64,000 bases of DNA from positions 3,661,262 through 3,725,261 of the forward strand of contig NZ_AP014821.1 in NCBI RefSeq assembly GCF_001548115.1. The letters are read 5' to 3'. This DNA is from Geminocystis sp. NIES-3709. GTDB taxonomy: Bacteria > Cyanobacteriota > Cyanobacteriia > Cyanobacteriales > Cyanobacteriaceae. Below are positions 1-9,417 of the stretch, piece after piece (within the stretch, counting starts at the first letter, position 1; each line of letters begins with the position of its first letter). The notes beneath the pieces were generated by a model. That model made no database searches, was not told where the DNA came from, and was given only the letters and a program-made list of their open reading frames with translations. The translations under genes were made by a program, and so were the position numbers.

Positions 1-1
1 A

Positions 2-169
2 AAAGAATGGGAATCGACTAAACAAGGTTATGACTTTAAGATACAGTCTTTGGACGCAAAAATTCAACAACAAAATCACCAAATAGAAGAAATTATTACT
101 CAGTTAAAAGAAGTGACAAATCAAGCTCAAAACTTAGCTTTAAGAGCTTTTCAACCTAATAATAACTAA
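2..169 (+). CDS. 3' end of a coiled-coil protein (partial)
   Basis: An open frame runs from the window edge to a TAA at 167-169 and encodes the last 55 residues of a protein whose start lies outside the window. The peptide is rich in Q, E, K and N and looks like a coiled coil. Its end (QAQNLALRAF) resembles the end of the next protein (QVQDLAIKAI), so the two are probably tandem paralogues. Function unknown. Confidence 0.6.
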   Translation, partial: KEWESTKQGYDFKIQSLDAKIQQQNHQIEEIITQLKEVTNQAQNLALRAFQPNNN

Positions 170-209
170 GGGTAATTTTCACTAAATATTAATAATTTTG
201 AGGTAAAAT

Positions 210-1331
210 ATGACCAGAGTTAATTCAAAAAGTACCAAAGCAGAAATTTTAGCGGCTTATCAAGAATTAGAGCAAGAAAAAACTAATTTAGAAAAGCAAG
301 TAAATTTAGCTCAAAAACAAGCTCAAGTTCAACAAAAAGCTCTTGAAAATGCTCAAACTATAGTAGCTAATTCATCAGTACAACCACCAGTAAAAGCACC
401 GGTAAAACCTCCTGAAAATTCTCCTGTTAAATCTATGAATAATATTGAGCAAATCATCCACAGTTTAGAACAATTACAAATTGGTTTTGGTAGTGCAGTT
501 AGTCAACTTTCAGAACAATTAATTACAGAGGCTTCTAGCTTAGAAAAATTGGAAGGTGATATTCAAGGAGAAATAAATCAACTTGAAGAATTACACAGTT
601 TAGACACTATTGAAGAAGATACTTTAGTTAATTTATTAGCTACCTATGAAGAAAGTCAAAAAACTTTTTTTGATGAGTATAATCAAAGACATGAGACTTT
701 AGGAGAAGAATTAGAAAATTTAAAAAAAGATTGGTTAAAAGAGCAGGAAAATAAACAACGAGAAATTAAACAACGGAATGAAGTTTATGGAAAAAATAAA
801 CAACGAGAAAATGAAGAATATCAATATAATTTACAACTAACTAGACAACTCGATCGAGAAAATTATGAGCAAGAATTAAATCAATTATACAAAGACTTAG
901 AAGAAGGGAAAAAACAACAAGAAAAAATCTGGGAAGAAAGAGAAAAAACTATTAGTGAGAAAGAAAAAGAATATGCAGAAGCGAAACAAAAAGTAGCAGA
1001 ATTTGAAACAAAACTTGAAAACGAAATCAAAAAAGCTAAAGAAGAAGGTAAGGGAATTGGTAATTATCAAGCAAAAATAAAAGCAGATTTAAGACAGAAA
1101 GAAATTAATGGAGAAAGTCAAAATTATCAGTTAAGAATACAGGCTTTAGAATCAACTATTCTTAGTAATGAAAATCGGATTAATTCCCTTTCTCAACAAC
1201 TAGATTCTGCCTTAAAACAAGTTCAGGATTTAGCCATAAAAGCCATTGAAGGAACCTCAAATCGTAACTCTTTTGAAGCGATGAAAGAAGTAGCTTTAGA
1301 ACAAGCTAAAAATCAACAAAAAGGGAAATAA
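210..1331 (+). CDS. Coiled-coil protein of unknown function
   Basis: This 373-residue protein is almost entirely predicted coiled coil. A short N-terminal helix and heptads (about residues 1-50) are followed by a proline- and valine-rich linker (about 55-75), a helical block, and a long charged K/E/Q/R stretch from about 150 to the end. There is no signal peptide, membrane segment or recognised catalytic motif. It lies 40 bp after the end of a related gene in the same direction, so the two are probably co-transcribed. A structural or scaffold role is possible, but I do not recognise the family. Confidence 0.75.
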   Translation: MTRVNSKSTKAEILAAYQELEQEKTNLEKQVNLAQKQAQVQQKALENAQTIVANSSVQPPVKAPVKPPENSPVKSMNNIEQIIHSLEQLQIGFGSAVSQLSEQLITEASSLEKLEGDIQGEINQLEELHSLDTIEEDTLVNLLATYEESQKTFFDEYNQRHETLGEELENLKKDWLKEQENKQREIKQRNEVYGKNKQRENEEYQYNLQLTRQLDRENYEQELNQLYKDLEEGKKQQEKIWEEREKTISEKEKEYAEAKQKVAEFETKLENEIKKAKEEGKGIGNYQAKIKADLRQKEINGESQNYQLRIQALESTILSNENRINSLSQQLDSALKQVQDLAIKAIEGTSNRNSFEAMKEVALEQAKNQQKGK

Positions 1332-1332
1332 T

Positions 1333-1359
1333 AATTAGGAATTAGGAATTAGGAATTGG
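1333..1359. repeat. AATTAGG heptamer tandem repeat
   Basis: Three consecutive AATTAGG heptamers plus a degenerate fourth lie just after the coiled-coil gene. The same TTAGG-centred heptamer type recurs at many intergenic sites in this window, resembling the short tandemly repeated repetitive (STRR) sequences known from cyanobacteria. Confidence 0.6.
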
Positions 1360-1475
1360 AAATTAAGAATAAATTTGACTCTTATACAGTAATTATGACA
1401 AATTGTTAATAAATAATTAATAAAACTATTTATATATAATGATTATAGAATTATAAAAATACAATTGTTTTAATT

Positions 1476-1511
1476 TAACCTAACATCTACTACCTAATAC
1501 CTTTTTCACGG
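1476..1511. repeat. Dispersed CCTAATACCT-type intergenic repeat, copy 1
   Basis: A stretch of AACCTAACATC...CCTAATACC followed by TTTTTCA and then GGAATAATTT lies directly before the SDR gene. Near-copies occur at 11717-11770 in the same orientation and at about 4245-4300 in reverse complement, the latter sharing the flanking AT-rich sequence as well. Confidence 0.5.
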
Positions 1512-1524
1512 AATAATTTTTATC

Positions 1525-2310
1525 ATGAAAACAGCACTAATTACAGGGGCATCATCAGGAATCGGAAAGGCTTTTGCACAAGAATTAGCCCAAAGAAATT
1601 ATAATTTAATAATGGTTGCTCGATCGAAATCTTTATTATTAGAACTTCAAGAAAAATTGCAATCTGAATATTCGATAAAAGTTAAAGTTATTTGTCAAGA
1701 CTTAAGTATTTCTCATGCAGGAGAAGCCATTTTTAAAGAAGTCAAACAAGATAATATTTTTGTAGATTTATTAATTAATAATGCTGGTTTTGGTGATTAT
1801 GGTAGGTTTATCGATCGAGATTTACAAAAGCAGTTAAATATGATACAGGTTAACATTAGTGCGTTAGTAGAATTAACTCATTTGTTTCTGACGGAAATGA
1901 AACAAGAAGGTAAAGGAGAAATCATTAATGTCAGTTCGATCGCAGGTTATCAGCCACTACCCTATTTATCTGTATATGCCGCTACTAAAGCCTTTGTGTT
2001 GTCTTTTTCTGAAGCATTGTGGGCAGAATACAAGTCTTATGGTATCAAAATTTTAGCTCTTTGTCCCGGTCCTACGGAATCAAAATTTCCTGAAGTTGCT
2101 GAATTTACCAATTTTCCGGGTATGGAAGGAAATCAAAATGGCATTGCGAAAGCTGAAGATGTTGTCAAAAATGCCCTTTCTGCCTTAGAAAAATCTCAAG
2201 CTAATGTAGTAACAGGAGGTATTGGGAATCAAATTGTTGTCAATCTCAGTCGATTTTTTCCCAGGGAATTAATTGTTAAGGGAATAGAAAAACAATTTCG
2301 TCAAAATTAG
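1525..2310 (+). CDS. Short-chain dehydrogenase/reductase (SDR)
   Basis: The 261-residue protein is a classical SDR. It has the nucleotide-binding TGASSGIG motif at residues 7-14, NNAG at 85-88, and the catalytic triad Ser138, Tyr151 and Lys155 in the YAATK motif. Length is typical of the family. It should catalyse an NAD(P)(H)-dependent oxidation or reduction in the cytoplasm; the substrate cannot be told from sequence. The ATG is the first in-frame start after a repeat-rich spacer. The PG motif after the triad is also typical. It appears to be a single-gene unit. Confidence 0.9.
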   Translation: MKTALITGASSGIGKAFAQELAQRNYNLIMVARSKSLLLELQEKLQSEYSIKVKVICQDLSISHAGEAIFKEVKQDNIFVDLLINNAGFGDYGRFIDRDLQKQLNMIQVNISALVELTHLFLTEMKQEGKGEIINVSSIAGYQPLPYLSVYAATKAFVLSFSEALWAEYKSYGIKILALCPGPTESKFPEVAEFTNFPGMEGNQNGIAKAEDVVKNALSALEKSQANVVTGGIGNQIVVNLSRFFPRELIVKGIEKQFRQN

Positions 2311-2614
2311 ACTATTTCAGTTTTACGCAGTTTTCATTTCTTTAAATCACACTTTGCGTCTTTGCGAGACATAAAAAATGCGGTTTATTCATTGCAAAAA
2401 CGGTGTAAGCTAAAACCCATAAAAGTTGTTTTTTTGAAATTACTGAAAATACCTCAAACTATTATCCTGTAAGTAGTTGCTCATTCCACTCCCCCTATTC
2501 TTCCCTAAAGTCATTGTACTTAGGTGCGTCTTACATTGACTGAAAATAGTTAGATCAAGTAACCAAAATCAGTGTTAAAATTGCTTTGTAATTGGAAGAC
2601 TATCAGGATTCATC
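2311..2614. other. Intergenic region with a 31-bp dispersed repeat
   Basis: No gene is seen here. Positions 2360-2390 hold a CTTTGCGAGA...GGTTTATTC sequence that matches the reverse complement of 10923-10953 at 29 of 31 positions. The rest probably carries the promoter of the helicase gene, but I could not assign boxes with confidence. Confidence 0.6.
2360..2390. repeat. 31-bp dispersed repeat, copy A
   Basis: The sequence begins CTTTGCGAGAC and ends CGGTTTATTC. A reverse-complement copy with two mismatches is at 10923-10953. Both copies are between genes, which suggests a small dispersed element rather than coding sequence. Confidence 0.6.
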
Positions 2615-4210
2615 ATGAACGATCGATCTAACTTGTATCAAATTCGAGAGTTACCTTCTGATACTGCCCATAATACCCCAGTGAGAGTAATTTGCTACTT
2701 ACAATCACAATTAACAGAATTAGATGCCCAACAAAAAGAAATTGCTCATAAATATTATGATGGTGCGCAAAGAATTCGAGGGTTAGCTGGTGCAGGAAAA
2801 ACCATCACTTTCGCTCAACGATCAGCACAAATACATTATGATCATCCAGAGTGGAAAATTGCCTTTATCTTTTTTACTCGTTCATTATACCAACAAGTAA
2901 TTCAAGAGCGAATTAGTCAATATTATCATCAACTATCTCCAGAAAAAAAGCCAAACTGGGAAAATTTAAAAGTTTTTCACGCTTGGGGTGCAAAAGATAA
3001 AGAAGGTTTTTATCGTCATCTTTGCTTATTTTATCAATCTCGTTGCCAAGTAACTTGTCAAAAGTGTCATTTTCCCTTAAGGCAATGTCAATTCAGCTCA
3101 CAAAGTGTCGATAATGTCAAGGAAAAATTAGGAAAAAATATCTCTCCGGGTAAAGGTTTTCAATATGTTTGTGATGATTTAGAGAAAAAAATTACCGAGT
3201 TTGTGGAATTGTATGATGTCATTTTAATCGATGAAGGCCAAGATTTACCTCCCTCATTTTATCGTTTAGCTAGAAATAGTCTTCATGAACCAAAACGCTT
3301 ATATTGGGCTTATGATGAAGCTCAAAGTATTGGTTCTTTGATTGTACCTCAGCCAAGTACTATTTTCGGTAAAAATCCTGATGGTTCGTTAGTGGTAGAT
3401 TTGAGAGGTAGAGCTGAAAATTGGAATAAATCTTATCGTACCCCAAGTTTATTATTAACGATCGCCCATGCAGTGAATATGGGATTATTAAGAAAAAAAG
3501 GTGTTTTACAGGGAGTTAGCAATCAAAAACAGTGGGAAAACTTAGGCTATGAAGTTGTAGAGGGAGATTTTAGTCAAAATAGTGTTAAAGAGGGAAAATT
3601 AGTCAAAATTACGAGAAAACCTGAAAATAATCCTCATCCCGTAGATAATGTTAATTTTCCTCATCGAGAGGCATTAGGAGAGATTTTGACCATTAAAATA
3701 TTAAACAATGAAGTAGAAGAAAAAATTTGGATTGCACAACAAATTAAACAAGATTTACAACAAGGTTTACAACCCCATGATATTTTAATTACTGCTTTAG
3801 GAGGTAAAAAAAATAAACAATATTTAGAAGGTTTAAAACAAGAATTATTTAAGCATAATATTCCTAGTTTTATCGTAGGAGAAAAAGCCTCGATCGATCA
3901 GTTTTATAAACAAGGATTTGTTACTATTTCTAACATTTATAGAGCCAAAGGTAATGAGGCTTGGAAAGTTTATGCCTGTCGTTTTCATTATGCAACTCAA
4001 CCTTTAGAATATAAACAAGAAACAGAATTACATAAACGAAATGAAGCCCTAGTTGCTTTAACTCGTAGTCGAGTTTGGTGTGTAGTAACAGGATTAAAAA
4101 GTCCTATTTTTGAAGAATTAGAACAAGCAAAAAAACAATTTCCTTACCTAAATTTTCCAGCATTTAATAGTAAATTACTACAAAGAGTTACAGATAATAA
4201 TGAAGAATAA
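2615..4210 (+). CDS. Superfamily I (UvrD/Rep-like) DNA helicase
   Basis: This 531-residue protein has a Walker A motif GAGKT (residues 59-63), a Walker B-like IDEGQD motif near residue 205, a motif III-like YWAYDEAQ segment, and a C-terminal AKGNEAWKVYA/ALTRSR region matching motifs V-VI of UvrD-family helicases. It should be an ATP-dependent 3'-5' DNA translocase or helicase acting in repair. An insertion near residues 145-170 has several cysteines (CQVTCQKC, then another CxxC-like group), possibly a metal site. No nuclease domain is seen. The next gene, AlkB-like, is also a nucleic-acid repair protein, so a functional link is plausible but not shown. Confidence 0.85.
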   Translation: MNDRSNLYQIRELPSDTAHNTPVRVICYLQSQLTELDAQQKEIAHKYYDGAQRIRGLAGAGKTITFAQRSAQIHYDHPEWKIAFIFFTRSLYQQVIQERISQYYHQLSPEKKPNWENLKVFHAWGAKDKEGFYRHLCLFYQSRCQVTCQKCHFPLRQCQFSSQSVDNVKEKLGKNISPGKGFQYVCDDLEKKITEFVELYDVILIDEGQDLPPSFYRLARNSLHEPKRLYWAYDEAQSIGSLIVPQPSTIFGKNPDGSLVVDLRGRAENWNKSYRTPSLLLTIAHAVNMGLLRKKGVLQGVSNQKQWENLGYEVVEGDFSQNSVKEGKLVKITRKPENNPHPVDNVNFPHREALGEILTIKILNNEVEEKIWIAQQIKQDLQQGLQPHDILITALGGKKNKQYLEGLKQELFKHNIPSFIVGEKASIDQFYKQGFVTISNIYRAKGNEAWKVYACRFHYATQPLEYKQETELHKRNEALVALTRSRVWCVVTGLKSPIFEELEQAKKQFPYLNFPAFNSKLLQRVTDNNEE

Positions 4211-4257
4211 ATTAGGCTATCTTACTTTGAGGACGATAAATTTTTTCTTGAAAAAAG

Positions 4258-4287
4258 TATTAGGTTTTAGGTAATAGTAGTTAGGTT
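4258..4287. repeat. TTAGG-type intergenic repeat (inverted copy)
   Basis: TATTAGGTTTTAGGTAATAGTAG-like sequence. Read in reverse complement, this stretch and its AT-rich flank match the repeat before the SDR gene at about 1455-1510, including a shared TTTTAATTTAACCTAAC segment. Confidence 0.5.
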
Positions 4288-4388
4288 AAATTAAAACTGT
4301 TAATTTATAATAATTGCATTTTTATAATTCTATATTACCAATTTTTCATAACTACTGTAGAACAGCCATAAATTATAAAAGAATTAAA

Positions 4389-4976
4389 ATGTTAAAACTA
4401 GATTTACCCAATAGCGATATAGTTTATTATCCTAATTTATGGTCATTAAAAGAAGCTAATGTTTTATTGCAAAAATTAGAAAATAATATCCAGTGGCAAC
4501 AAGATTATATAACTTTGTTCGGAAAAACTCATCTTCAACCTCGTTTAACTGCATGGTATGGCGATCGAGGTAAAATATATAGTTATTCTGGCATTACCAT
4601 GTATCCTCATGATTGGATTAGGCCATTATTAACTATCAAAGAAACAATTGAACCCATAGCAAAAGTAAATTTTAATAGTGTTTTATTGAATTTTTATCGT
4701 AATGGACAAGATAGCATGGGATGGCATAGTGACAATGAGAAAGAATTAGGTAAAAAACCGATTATTGCTTCGGTGAGTTTCGGTGGTGAAAGACAATTTT
4801 TGTTAAAACCTAGAGACAAAAATGTCACTACCAGAGGAGAAATTCTTTTAAATCATGGTAGTTTATTAATTATGGCGGGAAATACTCAAAAATACTGGTT
4901 ACATCAAATTCCCAAAACCACTAAATTCGTTTCATCGAGAATCAATCTGACTTTTCGAGTTATCGTTACTCCTTAA
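4389..4976 (+). CDS. AlkB-like Fe(II)/2-oxoglutarate-dependent dioxygenase
   Basis: The 195-residue protein matches the AlkB/ALKBH2-3 type of dioxygenase, which oxidatively removes alkyl groups from DNA or RNA bases. It has the iron-binding HSD motif (about His113 and Asp115), a later histidine in YWLHQIPK (about His172), and the 2-oxoglutarate-binding SSRINLTFR motif near the end. NFYRNGQDSMGWH is a family signature. The frame is open to an ATG at 4314, but the intervening residues look like translated AT-rich spacer, so I prefer the ATG at 4389. It follows the helicase by about 180 bp. Confidence 0.88.
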   Translation: MLKLDLPNSDIVYYPNLWSLKEANVLLQKLENNIQWQQDYITLFGKTHLQPRLTAWYGDRGKIYSYSGITMYPHDWIRPLLTIKETIEPIAKVNFNSVLLNFYRNGQDSMGWHSDNEKELGKKPIIASVSFGGERQFLLKPRDKNVTTRGEILLNHGSLLIMAGNTQKYWLHQIPKTTKFVSSRINLTFRVIVTP

Positions 4977-5162
4977 TCCTGTTTTACATTTAAGATAGAC
5001 TTTCCGTAACGATCGAGATAAAATTTACTAAGCAAACAAGATAATGGGCATTTTTAATGACAATTTGTTACTGTTTGTTGATTGTGTAACTTTTTCTCCA
5101 TTCAATCACTGTAATCATCATCAATTTTCATTCTTGAAAAGTCTATTTAATTAATAATTCAG

Positions 5163-5918
5163 ATGAGTGTAAAGCAAAGTTTTATAGAATTACCTTTGGA
5201 TTTAGATCAGCAACGGATTCCTCGTCATGTAGCGGTGATTATGGATGGTAACGGACGTTGGGCAAAAAGTCGAGGTTTTCCCCGTATTATTGGTCATCAG
5301 AAAGGAGTTGATGCTTTAAAAAATCTACTTCGTTGCTGTGATGATTGGGGTATTGAAGTTTTAACTGCTTATGCTTTTTCTACAGAAAACTGGGGAAGGC
5401 CTAGTCATGAGGTAGAATTTCTTATGACTCTTTTTGAACGAGTTTTGCGCAAAGAATTGGCAGAAATGATGGCGGAAAATGTCAAAATTCGTTTTGTGGG
5501 TGATTTATCCGCTTTACCAACTTCTTTACAGGCAGAAATCGCCTATTCTATGGAAAAAACAGCTAATAATAAAGGTATTCAATTCAATATCGCTACTAAC
5601 TACGGCAGTCGTCAAGAAATTATCCATGCTTGTAAGTCGATCGCATCTCAAGTACAACAAGGAAAAATGGAATTAGAAGATATTGACGAAAAATTATTTG
5701 AAAATCATCTTTATACAGAAGGGTTAATCAGTCCTGATTTATTAATTCGTACTAGTGGAGAAATGCGTTTAAGTAACTTTTTGTTATGGCAAATGGCTTA
5801 CGCAGAAATTTATGTTACTCCTACTCTGTGGCCTGATTTTAACCGTGAGGAATTTCATCAAGCCTTATTAAATTATCAACAGCGCGATCGACGTTTCGGC
5901 AAATTAAGTAAAACCTGA
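5163..5918 (+). CDS. uppS: Isoprenyl (undecaprenyl) diphosphate synthase
   Basis: The 251-residue protein is a cis-prenyltransferase. It condenses isopentenyl diphosphate units to make the long-chain polyprenyl diphosphate carrier for peptidoglycan and other envelope glycans. Signatures are [12 protein letters not shown] (residues 27-38, with the catalytic Asp), [18 protein letters not shown], and the C-terminal [15 protein letters not shown] motif. The length is standard. A second polyprenyl-linked function in cyanobacteria is possible. It stands alone, convergent with ftn2. Confidence 0.95.
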   Translation: MSVKQSFIELPLDLDQQRIPRHVAVIMDGNGRWAKSRGFPRIIGHQKGVDALKNLLRCCDDWGIEVLTAYAFSTENWGRPSHEVEFLMTLFERVLRKELAEMMAENVKIRFVGDLSALPTSLQAEIAYSMEKTANNKGIQFNIATNYGSRQEIIHACKSIASQVQQGKMELEDIDEKLFENHLYTEGLISPDLLIRTSGEMRLSNFLLWQMAYAEIYVTPTLWPDFNREEFHQALLNYQQRDRRFGKLSKT

Positions 5919-6049
5919 TTATATAGGAAACAGCCATAAAATTATTGGGAAGACAGGGAAAAGTCACAAGAATTGATTTTAAAACTCCTAAAATTGATTT
6001 TTCCCATTTTCTCTAGCTAATATTATTGTACTGGTGCAACATCTGAGTT

Positions 6050-6080
6050 TAACCTAACACCCAATACCTACCCCCTACCG
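6050..6080. repeat. CCTAACACC/CCAATACC intergenic repeat
   Basis: AACCTAACACCCAATACC-like repeats lie between the convergent uppS and ftn2 genes. They belong to the same heptamer-based dispersed family found throughout the window. Confidence 0.45.
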
Positions 6081-6113
6081 AAAAACTTTTTTAGCAGACC
6101 CTAATTAAAATTC

Positions 6114-8348
6114 CTAATTCTTCATTATTTTCACATCCTTTATCAACCACTGATTATTTTCTTTAATAAGATCGTATTTTATTAATAAATTATCTTGATA
6201 AGATAAACTAGGAACTAAAGCACCATTACGATAATACTGAGATTTTTCTTCCACTCTGGCAGTAATAATTCCTTCAGTTAAATTTTGAGGATTGACTTGT
6301 GCAGATTCGATCGAAACCTTATGTTCATAACGACGATAAGCATTACGACTACGCAAATCTCGACTATTTCCCACCCATTTGGATAGCATTGGTTCTGTTA
6401 ATATTTTGGTTAACTCACCGGGATTATACTCTGGTCCTGTAGCAGTAGCTTTAGCTTTTAACCACTGATTAATAATTTCCAAAGCATTACTATTATCCAA
6501 TTTATCAATTAAATCCTCTGGTGGCAGATTTTTAACAGGTAACTCGATTAGTGGCTCGGATAAAGAGATTTCTAATTTATTTTTTTCTTCATTAAATAAA
6601 ATTCTTGAAGCAAAAACAGCGATCGTACCGAATAACAAAAGTAAAACAATTAAAGGTATCAGGAAAAATTTACTATTCTTTTTCTTTGAATCCGAGATTT
6701 TTTCTGGGGGAATCTCATCCTCCTTATCCTTAACAGAAGGAGAAAGATTTGTGGTGGTGGTAGAGTGACTGGAGGAATGATCTTCTTCTGCTTCTGAGGA
6801 AAGAAAATCATCAAATCCCACTAAATCCTCATCATTTTGTACAATCTCATTTTCTACTAATAAAGACACATTCTGATTTTCTAACTCATTCCCAGAAACC
6901 TCTATTTCTGAACTGGGAGTCACATTTTCGCCGTAATTTTCATTAATAATTTGTTCTTCATAGTCGGTTTGTTCTTTTAAAGCATTAAATTGAGTAAAGG
7001 AGTAAGAAGATTCATTTTTGTTATCCATCGGTAATTCTAACTCTGGGGAGGAAGAATCGTCTTTTAATGGAGGATTAGTAATAGTTTCTAAGTAACTTTG
7101 TACTCGATCGTCTTCAAAATAATTCTGTAAAGAAGGATTTTCACCATTCAAATTTTTAAATTGAGGAAAAACTTCTGTTTGTAACCATTTTTCCGTATAA
7201 GCACACAATCCAGGCAACAAATCTGGAGATTCCTGAGATACTTCTTGGATATAGCTTATTACGCCCTTTTCTCGGCTCTGACTCAAAGAAAATTCGGCTT
7301 CCGCAGTTTGTCCTAAAAGTAACGCACAAATAGATTGTTCTAAATAAACATCTTGATGAATTGTTAAAGAAATAAGACTATTTTTTGCCCTAATAATAAA
7401 CTCTGGTTTTCTTTCAGTAAATCCTCTCGCAATCCCCGCATAAGCCGCTAAATAACCTGCCGCAGGAGATGGTCTTTGGGCTTCTTCTTCAAAGAGATTT
7501 TGTTGTTCTTCTGCACTTAAATAAACTCTAATTTGTTGAATAAATCGTAAAAAACTATCAATATTTAACCCTGAGTCATCAATTTTATGACTTTCGATTC
7601 CTCCTCTTGCCTTCAACATAGACTTGAGTAAATCGATCGCTTTTTGTCTTTCAGAAATACTATTATTTTCTCTTGTTAATAACTCTAATATTTCATAGGG
7701 CATCAATTTACCTAAATCTTGTTTAATTTCTTTTCTTAAATCAGAAAATAAGTCTTCCTTAAACAATAAATCATAGGCTTTTTTGAGGGAATTAGAGGCC
7801 GCTTCATATTCTTTTTCTTGCCATTGTTCCCTTGCTAATTCTAAATATGCCAACACGATCGTTAACACTAAATCTTGTAAAACTTGATTAACTTCTTCTT
7901 CTTTTTCTGCAAAAATATTGAGACTATATCGATCGTTTAAATAGGGTTGAGCTAGAGTTAAAATTAACTCGTATTCCCCTAAATCTAACAAAACAATTAA
8001 TGCACCTATAAATAAATTTTCTTCAATCTCAATATTAATCTCTGGAAGTATATCTAAATCCGTATCCAATAAGTTTTGTGATTGTACTGTTTCCTCTAAT
8101 TCTCCCGTCAATTCTTCTGTTTCTAAAGAAGATGGTAGAAAAGATGACTCATATTCTAAACGAGATTCTTCTTGACTTAAAACATCGTATGCTAGTTGAA
8201 TTATTTTTTTACGAGAATTGATGGCATATTCCGTATAACCTTTATGGGGTAATTGAATAATACGATCGTTATAGGCTTGTTCAATCAATTCTGAATCAGC
8301 CTCAAGGGGAACACCGAGAATACGATAATAATCTAAAGAAATTTGCAC
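6114..8348 (-). CDS. ftn2: Cell division protein Ftn2/ZipN (ARC6 homologue)
   Basis: The 744-residue protein matches the cyanobacterial ancestor of plastid ARC6. It starts with a J-domain-like region (DYYRILGVPLEADS, residues 6-19), continues with a helical cytoplasmic region to about residue 430 and a low-complexity acidic/serine linker, then one membrane helix (about 570-590, FLIPLIVLLLLFG). The C-terminal periplasmic domain ends with the IMS/DUF4101-type fold (KAKATATGPEY ... IKDVKIMKN). It anchors FtsZ to the membrane and organises the divisome. The HPD motif of true J domains is absent, as expected for this family. It is divergent from speD. Confidence 0.92.
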   Translation of the reverse strand: MQISLDYYRILGVPLEADSELIEQAYNDRIIQLPHKGYTEYAINSRKKIIQLAYDVLSQEESRLEYESSFLPSSLETEELTGELEETVQSQNLLDTDLDILPEINIEIEENLFIGALIVLLDLGEYELILTLAQPYLNDRYSLNIFAEKEEEVNQVLQDLVLTIVLAYLELAREQWQEKEYEAASNSLKKAYDLLFKEDLFSDLRKEIKQDLGKLMPYEILELLTRENNSISERQKAIDLLKSMLKARGGIESHKIDDSGLNIDSFLRFIQQIRVYLSAEEQQNLFEEEAQRPSPAAGYLAAYAGIARGFTERKPEFIIRAKNSLISLTIHQDVYLEQSICALLLGQTAEAEFSLSQSREKGVISYIQEVSQESPDLLPGLCAYTEKWLQTEVFPQFKNLNGENPSLQNYFEDDRVQSYLETITNPPLKDDSSSPELELPMDNKNESSYSFTQFNALKEQTDYEEQIINENYGENVTPSSEIEVSGNELENQNVSLLVENEIVQNDEDLVGFDDFLSSEAEEDHSSSHSTTTTNLSPSVKDKEDEIPPEKISDSKKKNSKFFLIPLIVLLLLFGTIAVFASRILFNEEKNKLEISLSEPLIELPVKNLPPEDLIDKLDNSNALEIINQWLKAKATATGPEYNPGELTKILTEPMLSKWVGNSRDLRSRNAYRRYEHKVSIESAQVNPQNLTEGIITARVEEKSQYYRNGALVPSLSYQDNLLIKYDLIKENNQWLIKDVKIMKN

Positions 8349-8563
8349 GACTGAGTTTATTTGAGATTGCAGGAAAATAGTGTTTACTTATTAGAAATCT
8401 TACCATTGAGTCAGTGATAGACAAGAAAATTCTAACTTATATTTCCCATAACTGCCGTGAAAAGAGTAAGTAAAAGAAAAATTGATTGATAAAGTGAAGA
8501 AGTAACAGGAGAGGATTGGTTATTTTCTTCAAAAATGTATAAAAAGATTTTTTCACAAAGTAC

Positions 8564-8593
8564 TTGACAAAGATGGATTAATTTGTATATGAT
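8564..8593 (+). promoter_or_regulatory. Sigma70-type promoter for speD
   Basis: A perfect -35 box TTGACA at 8564-8569 is followed after 18 bp by TATGAT at 8588-8593. It points towards speD and predicts a leader of roughly 160 bases before the ATG at 8764. Confidence 0.65.
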
Positions 8594-8637
8594 GATTGTT
8601 TGGATGATTTTTGTCTTTACTTTATCTTAACCTTACT

Positions 8638-8694
8638 ATGAACAGTCAAGTATTACTACAACTGAAAAGAAAACATAAACTAGGTTTTGGATGA
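8638..8694 (+). other. Possible 18-codon upstream ORF in the speD leader
   Basis: Within the predicted speD leader an ATG at 8638 opens 18 codons (MNSQVLLQLKRKHKLGFG) ending with TGA at 8692-8694. No Shine-Dalgarno sequence is evident before it. It may be a chance ORF or a leader peptide; there is no conservation evidence available here. Confidence 0.25.
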
Positions 8695-8763
8695 GCGGAC
8701 AGAAATATCTGTTAAAATCAATTGTCCCTATTAGCAAACACAATATGGAGTGAGTTGACAAGA

Positions 8764-9177
8764 ATGAACAAAGTGGGTACACATTTAGTGGTAGATGCTT
8801 GGCAAGCACCGGCAGATCTTTTGAACAATCCAGAAAGAATCCGTCAAGGCTTGTTAGATGCTATTAAAGCTGGAAAAGCTACTTTAATAGATATGTGTGT
8901 ACACCAATTTAGTCCCCACGGGGTAACAGCTACCGTTACTTTAGCGGAATCTCACATTGCAATTCATACTTGGCCTGAATATGGTTACTTTGCCGCCGAT
9001 TTATTTTTTTGCGGTGCTGGGCAACCTAAAGAAGCTATGAAAGTATTACAAGTTGCACTTCAAGCTAAACAGGCAACCATGAGAGAAATCGATCGAGGTT
9101 TTCCTGAAGCGTTCGTCCATCAAAATACGACTACAATGAGAGAGGAGTATATTCCTATTCTTCAAGGTGTAGCTTAG
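8764..9177 (+). CDS. speD: S-adenosylmethionine decarboxylase proenzyme
   Basis: The enzyme decarboxylates S-adenosylmethionine to provide aminopropyl groups for spermidine-type polyamines. The 137-residue product has the self-cleavage site LAE-SHIAIHTWPE, where Ser63 becomes the pyruvoyl group, and the conserved CVHQFSPHGVTAT and FFCG motifs with the catalytic cysteine. The frame is open upstream to a TTG at 8722, which would add 14 residues. I prefer the ATG at 8764 because family members begin close to GTHLVVDAWQAP. A GGAG lies at 8746-8749, somewhat far from it. Confidence 0.93.
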   Translation: MNKVGTHLVVDAWQAPADLLNNPERIRQGLLDAIKAGKATLIDMCVHQFSPHGVTATVTLAESHIAIHTWPEYGYFAADLFFCGAGQPKEAMKVLQVALQAKQATMREIDRGFPEAFVHQNTTTMREEYIPILQGVA

Positions 9178-9417
9178 TGTGAAAACTTGTTTGCCCTCAA
9201 ATATTTGTTCTTAGAATCCTAATAATTTTTTATGAGCCTTAACTTTCAGAACTATCCTAATTTGAGGGGTATTGAATCAGCAATTAGACATAAATAGATA
9301 CAATTTTCGTTATTAATTTTATGTCTAATTCAGGAATAAATTATCATCCGATTATCATTATTTCTCGTTAACCGCCACAAAATAAACTAAGAAATAAAAA
9401 ACAAAAAAATAAATTTA

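Noticed and set aside
4314-4388. Longer start for the AlkB-like protein
   Set aside because: The extra 25 residues look like translated AT-rich spacer, and the conserved region begins after the ATG at 4389.
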